Notes under the pieces: generated by a model
What the model was told of the DNA's origin: nothing
The model's database searches: none
Seen by the model: the letters and a program-made list of their open reading frames with translations, nothing else
NCBI GenBank assembly: GCA_021152595.1
Contig: JAGKVC010000142.1
Coordinates: forward strand, 1-9,123
Origin: Clostridia bacterium
GTDB lineage: Bacteria > Bacillota > Clostridia > Oscillospirales > Ruminococcaceae
Direction of reading: 5' to 3'
DNA: 9,123 bases
Shown: piece after piece, positions 5,432 to 9,123 of the stretch
Numbering within the stretch: position 1 is the first letter of the stretch
Layout: each line of letters begins with the position of its first letter
Program-made: the position numbers and the translations under genes

Positions 5432-6025
5432 ATGTCTGTATATTATGTCGGAAAATGGAACGATCATGTGATCGTCGTTGAGAATCAGTCTGACCGCGAA
5501 AAGCTGAGCGTTGACAATGAAGTGCTTGTGCAGACCAAATCCGGAATCCGCTTCGGCAGCGCTCTGACCGCCCCGATGCCCGGCACGGACGGTCTCTATA
5601 TCTATGCGATGGTGCAGGGCAGCGGATGCGACTGCATCGTCGGCAAGCCGCTCGAAACCGAATATGACAAGAAAACCAAGACCTTTACCGCGGAATACAA
5701 CGGGCATACCGTTGAGGCGGTCAATAAGACGAAATCCTGTCTTGTCGTGGACGGGCAGGAGGTGGACCGCGAGCCGGAGGGATTCCACGCGTTCGGCATC
5801 CGCGGCAGCCAGCCCGATGCGGACGGCAAGCGCTTCATGTCCGTGCATGACGGCGTGACAAACGGGCTCAAGGTGAAATGCTCGGTCTATGCCGAGGCGG
5901 AGAATGTCCGGCTGATTCCCTGCAAGAAGCAGGGCGGCGAGCTGATTCCGCTTGCATACAACGGCGATGATTCGGAAATGGCAGCGCTCCTCAGCTGCAT
6001 CCTGCTTTGGAGCGCAATCAGCTGA
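5432..6025 (+). CDS. Hypothetical protein, second of the tandem paralogous pair
   Basis: This 197-residue paralogue begins 19 bases after the upstream stop, with AGAGGGA before ATG 5432, so the pair forms an operon. It shares the conserved blocks of its neighbour ('LTAPMPG', 'CDCIVGKPLE', 'EYDKKTK', 'AEYNGHTVEAVNK', 'DADGK', 'YAEAENV'). The two-fold internal pattern is clearer here: 'WNDHVIVVEN...LSVDNEV' and 'YNGHTVEAVN...LVVDGQEV', each followed by a G and then P..DG. A conserved Cys pair (Cys-Asp-Cys, around residue 67) is kept in both copies of the gene. The last 20 residues turn hydrophobic ('ALLSCILLW') and differ from the paralogue. The stop lies two bases from the end of the convergent sigG. 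Function unknown; a ligand-binding or carbohydrate-related beta protein is possible but unsupported. Confidence 0.75.
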   Translation: MSVYYVGKWNDHVIVVENQSDREKLSVDNEVLVQTKSGIRFGSALTAPMPGTDGLYIYAMVQGSGCDCIVGKPLETEYDKKTKTFTAEYNGHTVEAVNKTKSCLVVDGQEVDREPEGFHAFGIRGSQPDADGKRFMSVHDGVTNGLKVKCSVYAEAENVRLIPCKKQGGELIPLAYNGDDSEMAALLSCILLWSAIS

Positions 6026-6027
6026 GC

Positions 6028-6804
6028 TTATAGCTGTTCCTTGATGCGCTTGATCGCAGCCTTTTCCAGCCGCGATACCTGCGCCTGCGAAATTCCGATT
6101 TCCTGTGCAACCTCCACCTGCGTCTTCCCTTGCCAGAAGCGCCGGCGGAGGATGCTTTTTTCTCTGTCGCTGAGGGAGGCGAGCGCATCCCTCAGTGCAA
6201 GCTCAGACATCCATGACGATGCGGCACTGTCCGGATCGCCGATCTGGTCAATCAGGCAGAGCGGATCGCCGGAATCGGAATAGATCGGCTCATAGAGCGA
6301 GACCGGATCGCTGATGCTTTCCAGCGCCGTGACCACATCGCCGCGCTCCGCGCCGAGTGCATCCGCGATCTGCTGAACGGACGGCTCCGCGCCGAGCTCC
6401 GCTGTCAGTTTTTCGCGCGCCTGCATCGCTTTGTAGGCGAGATCACGCAGCGAACGGCTCACGCGCACCGCATGATAATCGCGCAGATGCCGCCGCAGCT
6501 CGCCTGCGATCATCGGGACGCAGTAGGTCGAAAAGCGCACATCCTTTGTCAGGTCAAAATTGTTGATCGCCTTCATCAGCCCGATCACGCCGATCTGAAA
6601 GAGATCGTCCACATCCTCGCCGCGTCCCGTAAAGCGCTGAATGACGCTCAGCACGAGCCGCAGATTCCCGAGAATCAGCTTTTCCCGCGCCTCTGCACTG
6701 CCGGTCTCCTGCATTTCGCGCAGCAGCGCCATTTTCTCGGATTCGGTCAGAACAGTCAGCTTCGAGGTATCGAGCCCTGCAATGACAACCTTCTGATATG
6801 CCAT
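6028..6804 (-). CDS. sigG: RNA polymerase sporulation sigma factor SigG
   Basis: SigG directs late gene expression in the forespore after engulfment. The 258-residue product matches B. subtilis SigG closely along its whole length, including the SigG-type N terminus 'GLDTSKL'. Region 2 (about 38-108) holds 'GNLRLVLSVIQRF', 'DDLFQIGVIGLMKAI' and 'FSTYCVPMIAGELRR'. Region 3 is about 112-185, with 'RVSRSLRDLAYKA' and 'DPVSLYEPIY'. Region 4 (about 205-255) carries the -35-binding helix-turn-helix with 'GKTQVEVAQEIGISQAQVSRLEK'. The start is set at 6804: AAAGGAG (6820-6814) is 9 bases upstream, whereas the alternative ATG at 6813 directly abuts the site. It lies divergent from yabP and convergent with the tandem paralogues, not after spoIIGA-sigE as in B. 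subtilis and many clostridia; genes beyond the window cannot be checked. A sigma-F/G-type promoter precedes it. Confidence 0.95.
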   Translation of the reverse strand: MAYQKVVIAGLDTSKLTVLTESEKMALLREMQETGSAEAREKLILGNLRLVLSVIQRFTGRGEDVDDLFQIGVIGLMKAINNFDLTKDVRFSTYCVPMIAGELRRHLRDYHAVRVSRSLRDLAYKAMQAREKLTAELGAEPSVQQIADALGAERGDVVTALESISDPVSLYEPIYSDSGDPLCLIDQIGDPDSAASSWMSELALRDALASLSDREKSILRRRFWQGKTQVEVAQEIGISQAQVSRLEKAAIKRIKEQL

Positions 6805-6813
6805 ATTCCGCAT

Positions 6814-6820
6814 CTCCTTT
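6814..6820 (-). promoter_or_regulatory. Ribosome binding site of sigG
   Basis: On the minus strand AAAGGAG ends one base before an ATG at 6813 and 9 bases before the ATG at 6804. The spacing excludes the first and supports the second as the start of SigG. Confidence 0.75.
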
Positions 6821-6834
6821 GCATGATTTGCTGT

Positions 6835-6865
6835 GAGTATGCGCGGAAATGCGTTGTTTTATGCA
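6835..6865 (-). promoter_or_regulatory. Candidate sigma-F/sigma-G promoter of sigG
   Basis: Read on the minus strand, TGCATA (6865-6860) and CATACTC (6841-6835) are separated by 18 bases. This resembles the forespore sigma pattern (TGAATA / CATACTA, or GCATA for sigma-F). Transcription would start a few bases before the AAAGGAG of sigG, giving a short leader. In B. subtilis the sigG gene is read by sigma-F and then by sigma-G itself, so this is the expected control. It rests on consensus matching only. Confidence 0.55.
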
Positions 6866-6896
6866 AACGGTGCGGTTCTATGATGCCGCGCGGATG

Positions 6897-6905
6897 CATA
6901 GAATA
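6897..6905 (+). promoter_or_regulatory. Candidate mother-cell sigma (E/K) -10 element upstream of yabP
   Basis: CATAGAATA lies 28 bases before the yabP start. It fits the sigma-K -10 (CATAnnnTA) and, with one mismatch, the sigma-E -10. yabP and yabQ are mother-cell genes under sigma-E in B. subtilis. No convincing -35 is visible at the right distance, so this is tentative. Confidence 0.35.
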
Positions 6906-6932
6906 TCCCAGAACGGCAGGGGAGGCGGTTGC

Positions 6933-7211
6933 ATGGATGAAACGGTCGGGCTGAATCAGCACAGCGCGGTACTCGAAAACCGCGAAAAACTGATGCTTTC
7001 CGGCGTGACTGCGGTGGACAGCTTCGACGACAGGACGGTTGTGCTGTATACGCGGCTCGGAGAGCTGGTGATCCTCGGGCGCGGGCTGCAAATGGAGCAG
7101 ATGAGCATCGAATCCGGCGAGGTGACGGTCACGGGGGAGGTGCTGGCGCTGCGGTACAGCGACCGTGACCGCAATGCGCCGCAGGGATTCTTCGGGAGGC
7201 TGCTGCGCTGA
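6933..7211 (+). CDS. yabP: Sporulation protein YabP
   Basis: This 92-residue protein fits the YabP/YqfC family (B. subtilis YabP is about 100 residues), a mother-cell protein needed for spore formation whose biochemistry is not settled. The family pattern runs through it: 'HSAVLENREKLMLSGV' (about 10-25), 'VDSFDDRTVVLYTRLGELVILG' (about 27-50), and 'LQMEQMSIESGEVTVTGEV' followed by 'LRYSD'. It is a small beta-rich domain with no signal peptide. The start at 6933 is supported by AGGGGAGG (6918-6925) and by matching the family's usual N terminus; in-frame ATGs upstream (for example 6849) would run through the sigG promoter region. Its stop codon overlaps the yabQ start (TGATG), which implies translational coupling. 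Confidence 0.92.
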   Translation: MDETVGLNQHSAVLENREKLMLSGVTAVDSFDDRTVVLYTRLGELVILGRGLQMEQMSIESGEVTVTGEVLALRYSDRDRNAPQGFFGRLLR

Positions 7212-7603
7212 TGGATACGCATATCACCGTGCAGGAGGAGCTGCTGCGGCTCTGGCAGAGTTTCCTGACCGGTATCGGCTGCGGCGTTTTCTATGATATC
7301 CTGCGGCTGCTGCGTGCGCTGATTCCGCATGCATGGCTTGCTGTTTTCTTAGAAGATGCGCTGTTTTCATTTGCAGTGTGCTTTGCGTTTCAGGTGGGTG
7401 CGTGGTCATTCTGCGGCGGTGCGCTCCGCTGGCAGCAGCTCCTCGGCATTGCACTCGGCACGGCGCTCTATCTGCTGACCTTCGGGCTTGTCACCGCAAG
7501 AATGCTCTGCCGGCTGCGGATCTTCCGGCAGAAAACCGCACATCTGTTCCGGCGAATCTGCGGAAAACACGGTGAATCAGAAAAAATTTCCGAAAGCCCT
7601 TGA
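7211..7603 (+). CDS. yabQ: Spore cortex biosynthesis protein YabQ
   Basis: YabQ is a mother-cell membrane protein of the forespore outer membrane, needed for cortex assembly in B. subtilis. This 130-residue copy is shorter than the B. subtilis protein (about 210) but of a length often seen in clostridia. It shows 'EELLRLWQSFLTGIGCGVFYDILRLLR' near the N terminus, typical of the family, then hydrophobic segments at about 10-30, 43-68 and 74-98, and a basic C-terminal tail rich in Arg and Lys. The start shares one base with the yabP stop. The stop codon (7601-7603) lies inside the -35 box of the divIC promoter, so the spore pair ends where a vegetative transcription unit begins. Confidence 0.88.
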   Translation: MDTHITVQEELLRLWQSFLTGIGCGVFYDILRLLRALIPHAWLAVFLEDALFSFAVCFAFQVGAWSFCGGALRWQQLLGIALGTALYLLTFGLVTARMLCRLRIFRQKTAHLFRRICGKHGESEKISESP

Positions 7604-7628
7604 CGGATTCCGTTCTTTGCGGTATAAT
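7600..7628 (+). promoter_or_regulatory. Sigma-A promoter of divIC
   Basis: TTGACG (7600-7605), 17 bases, then a perfect TATAAT (7623-7628). Transcription should start near 7635, about 40 bases before divIC. It overlaps the end of yabQ and lets the division and translation genes be expressed during growth, separately from yabP-yabQ. Confidence 0.88.
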
Positions 7629-7676
7629 AAAATTGTATCCGTATCGGAAACAGAAAAAGAGAACGGAGAAAGGAAC

Positions 7677-8003
7677 ATGGAGCGAAATAAAGGTTCACGG
7701 CGTGAGCATGCGAGAAAGCGCAGACGCGCCGTGCTTGAATGGATCGTATTCCGGCTTGTTGCGCTCATTCTGCTGATTGCCTGTGTGATCTCATTTGTTT
7801 CGACGCAGGCGACGCTCAATCAGAAGCGGCAGGAGCAGGCAGATCTGGAATCTGCGATCGAAGAAGCGCGCGACGAATATCTCGAACTGGAAAAATTTGT
7901 CGATACCGACGATCTTGAGGGCTATATGGAAAAGGCTGCGATCGAAGACTACAACTATGCCTATCCGAATGAGCGCCGGTATTATGATACCTCGAGAAAT
8001 TGA
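7677..8003 (+). CDS. divIC: Septum formation initiator, DivIC/FtsB family
   Basis: DivIC/FtsB proteins are bitopic division proteins that act with FtsL and DivIB/FtsQ to assemble and activate the septal peptidoglycan machinery. This 108-residue protein has the typical plan: a very basic cytosolic N terminus (about 1-20), one transmembrane helix (about 22-43), an external coiled coil (about 46-75, 'NQKRQEQADLESAIEEARDEYLELEK'-like heptads), and a C-terminal 'MEKAAIEDYNYAYPNE' segment equivalent to the 'ARE..GYV.PGE' motif. ATG 7677 is supported by GGAGAAAGG (7665-7673) and by the promoter at 7600-7628. The position after yabP-yabQ and before an S1 gene is the same as in B. subtilis and many clostridia, which confirms the call. 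Confidence 0.92.
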   Translation: MERNKGSRREHARKRRRAVLEWIVFRLVALILLIACVISFVSTQATLNQKRQEQADLESAIEEARDEYLELEKFVDTDDLEGYMEKAAIEDYNYAYPNERRYYDTSRN

Positions 8004-8029
8004 TTGCGCGGTCAGCAGAAAGGGTTTAT

Positions 8030-8494
8030 ATGCAGCTTGAAATCGGACAGGTCTATGAGGGCACCGTCACCGGCATTACGCAGTACGGCGCATTTGTTGA
8101 GGTGCATCCGGCGGATTCGGAGCGTGTGACCGGTATGGTACATATCTCCGAGATTGCCGATACATTTGTGAAGGATATCCATGATTTCCTGCACGAATCG
8201 GATACTGTACAGGTCAGAATGATCGGTGTCAATCCGCAGGGGAAAATCAGCTTCTCACTGCGTCAGGCGGCGGAAAAGCCGGCCGCAGAGGAAAGCCCGA
8301 AGCAGCAGGCGCCGCGTCCAAAGCGCAGGGAGGCTCCGCGTCCGCGCGTCTATGAGCCGAAGCCTGTCATTCCGCAGTCCGAGATGAGCTTTGAGGATAA
8401 GCTGCTGCACTTCAAACAGGCGAGCGAGGAGAAGATCTGTGACCTCAAACGCGGAAGCGAGCGCAGAGGCGGCTCCAGAAGCAGAAGATCATAA
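8030..8494 (+). CDS. yabR: S1-domain RNA-binding protein, YabR/GSP13 type
   Basis: This 154-residue protein has one S1 RNA-binding domain at about residues 1-75: 'EIGQVYEGTVTGITQYGAFVEV', 'GMVHISEI', 'VQVRMIGVNPQGKISFSLR'. A Pro/Lys/Arg-rich linker (about 77-115) follows, then 'FEDKLLHFKQASEEKICDLKR' and a Gly/Arg/Ser tail. That is the architecture of YabR and general stress protein 13, which associate with ribosomes or RNA; CvfD of S. pneumoniae is a related regulator. ATG 8030 has AGAAAGGG 6 bases upstream; an in-frame TTG at 8000 would overlap divIC and lacks a site. With 26 bases after divIC it belongs to the same transcript. The basic tail may add nonspecific RNA binding. Confidence 0.9.
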   Translation: MQLEIGQVYEGTVTGITQYGAFVEVHPADSERVTGMVHISEIADTFVKDIHDFLHESDTVQVRMIGVNPQGKISFSLRQAAEKPAAEESPKQQAPRPKRREAPRPRVYEPKPVIPQSEMSFEDKLLHFKQASEEKICDLKRGSERRGGSRSRRS

Positions 8495-8500
8495 ACACCC

Positions 8501-8524
8501 AAGGCGCCCGGAAACGGACGCCTT
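8501..8524 (+). terminator. Hairpin with GAAA tetraloop, weak terminator or processing site
   Basis: AAGGCG (8501-8506) pairs with CGCCTT (8519-8524); inside, after one C-A mismatch, CCG pairs with CGG around GAAA (8511-8514), a GNRA tetraloop. The following TTTGTCATTATA tract is only weakly T-rich. It lies 6 bases after the S1 gene and 25 bases before ylmH, so it may end or partly end the divIC-yabR transcript, or simply protect its 3' end. Confidence 0.5.
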
Positions 8525-8548
8525 TGTCATTATACAGAGGATAACAAT

Positions 8549-9123
8549 ATGGACGATTTTTTTCGCAGGCGTCTTGCAGATCTTGCTGAGCAGGCAGACC
8601 GCACCTGCCGCTTTACCTTTACCGATTTTCTCACCGAAGCCGAATACGCGGTCTTTTGCAGCGTGCGCAGTCAGCTTCCGCACTGCGGGACGGCGGTCTT
8701 TGGCGGCTATGAGAATGCAGAGCGCGTCATGCTGCGGTTCGGGGATCCGGAGCAGCTCGGCTATGAGGAGCCGTTTCCTATTGTCTGCATCTGTATTGCG
8801 CCATTGCAGGAGAAATTTGCGGACAACCTGACGCATCGGGATTTTCTCGGTGCGCTGATGCATCTGGGTATTGAGCGCGGCGAGATCGGCGATATTCTCG
8901 TGCAGGAGAAATCCGCGTATGTATTCTGCCGTGAGCCGATGGCGGACTATATCTGCCGGAATATCGAGCGCATCCGGCATACAAGCGTGAAATGCAGCCT
9001 GACCGATACGCTCCCCGAAGGCACCGGCACCAAAACCGAACAGATCAGCGTGCAGGCGGCATCCGAACGCATTGACGGCGTGATCTCGAAGGTCTGTCAT
9101 ATCTCGCGCGGCGACTGCAATGT
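8549..9123 (+). CDS. ylmH: YlmH-like S4-domain RNA-binding protein (3' end outside window)
   Basis: An open frame runs from ATG 8549 to the window end, 191 residues of a protein usually near 255. GAGGAT (about 8537-8542) serves as ribosome binding site. The family's hallmarks are clear: 'FLTEAEY' near the start, 'FGGYENAERVML' (about 51-62), 'LTHRDFLGALMHLGIERGEIGDIL' (about 94-117), and 'YVFCREPMADYI'. 'SERIDGVISKVCHISR' (172-187) is the start of the C-terminal S4 domain, cut off by the window edge. YlmH binds RNA and ribosome-related targets; work in B. subtilis links it to ribosome-associated quality control. There it sits beside divIVA in the ylm cluster; here it follows the S1 gene, linking it to the yabP-yabQ-divIC neighbourhood. 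Confidence 0.92.
   Translation, partial: MDDFFRRRLADLAEQADRTCRFTFTDFLTEAEYAVFCSVRSQLPHCGTAVFGGYENAERVMLRFGDPEQLGYEEPFPIVCICIAPLQEKFADNLTHRDFLGALMHLGIERGEIGDILVQEKSAYVFCREPMADYICRNIERIRHTSVKCSLTDTLPEGTGTKTEQISVQAASERIDGVISKVCHISRGDCN

Noticed and set aside
4984..5848. Two minus-strand open frames opposite the tandem paralogues
   Set aside because: They resemble one another only because the plus-strand genes are paralogues; the plus frames have ribosome binding sites and a promoter.
8391..8831. Plus-strand open frame of 146 codons crossing the end of the S1 gene into ylmH
   Set aside because: It is out of frame with both real genes, Arg/Ser/Ala-rich as shadow frames are, and spans the hairpin at 8501-8524.
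8489..9100. Long minus-strand open frame of 203 codons opposite ylmH
   Set aside because: The plus strand encodes a clear YlmH protein over the same bases; the minus frame reads as an antisense shadow without family motifs.

Overview
The window reads as a stretch of chromosome from an endospore-forming, moderately GC-rich member of the Firmicutes, most likely a Ruminococcus-like clostridium (Oscillospiraceae). The evidence is a sporulation sigma factor G, the spore genes yabP and yabQ, a DivIC/FtsB-type division protein, a YabR-like S1 protein and a YlmH-like protein, together with AAAGGAG-type ribosome binding sites and textbook sigma-A promoters. The placement is inferred from gene content and style; no marker gene for taxonomy is present. 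I see no CRISPR array, tRNA, rRNA, transposase or phage gene.

Bases 1-1964: the 3' part of a TmcAL-type tRNA(Met) cytidine acetate ligase, an AT-rich orphan gene of unknown function, and a small tail-anchored zinc-ribbon protein. A gene-free stretch of about 280 bases follows. It holds a compact set of nested palindromes that can fold as a cloverleaf, a further strong hairpin, and an intrinsic terminator.

Bases 1965-4596: a plus-strand run of a YigZ/IMPACT-family protein, a small HAD-fold protein whose ribosome binding site overlaps the preceding stop codon, and two adjacent related proteins. Each of these two has DUF4428-like zinc ribbon(s) at the N terminus and a C-terminal segment that resembles the EF-Tu domain II beta-barrel.

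Bases 4597-6025: a regulatory region with tandem 11-bp repeats, a perfectly spaced sigma-A promoter and a 15-bp hairpin right at the predicted mRNA 5' end. It drives two tandem paralogous proteins of unknown function, each of which seems to be built from two copies of one repeat unit.

Bases 6028-9123: sigG on the minus strand, tail-to-tail with the paralogous pair and divergent from yabP-yabQ. The intergenic gap carries a candidate sigma-F/sigma-G promoter for sigG and a candidate mother-cell -10 for yabP. divIC has its own sigma-A promoter overlapping the yabQ stop codon, then come the S1-domain gene, a GAAA-loop hairpin, and ylmH, which runs off the window. The forespore regulator, mother-cell spore genes and housekeeping division/translation genes therefore sit side by side but carry different predicted promoter types.

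The best candidates for something undescribed are the two neighbouring paralogous pairs (3103-4596 and 4804-6025), the hairpin leader in front of the second pair, and the cloverleaf palindrome at 1743-1817.
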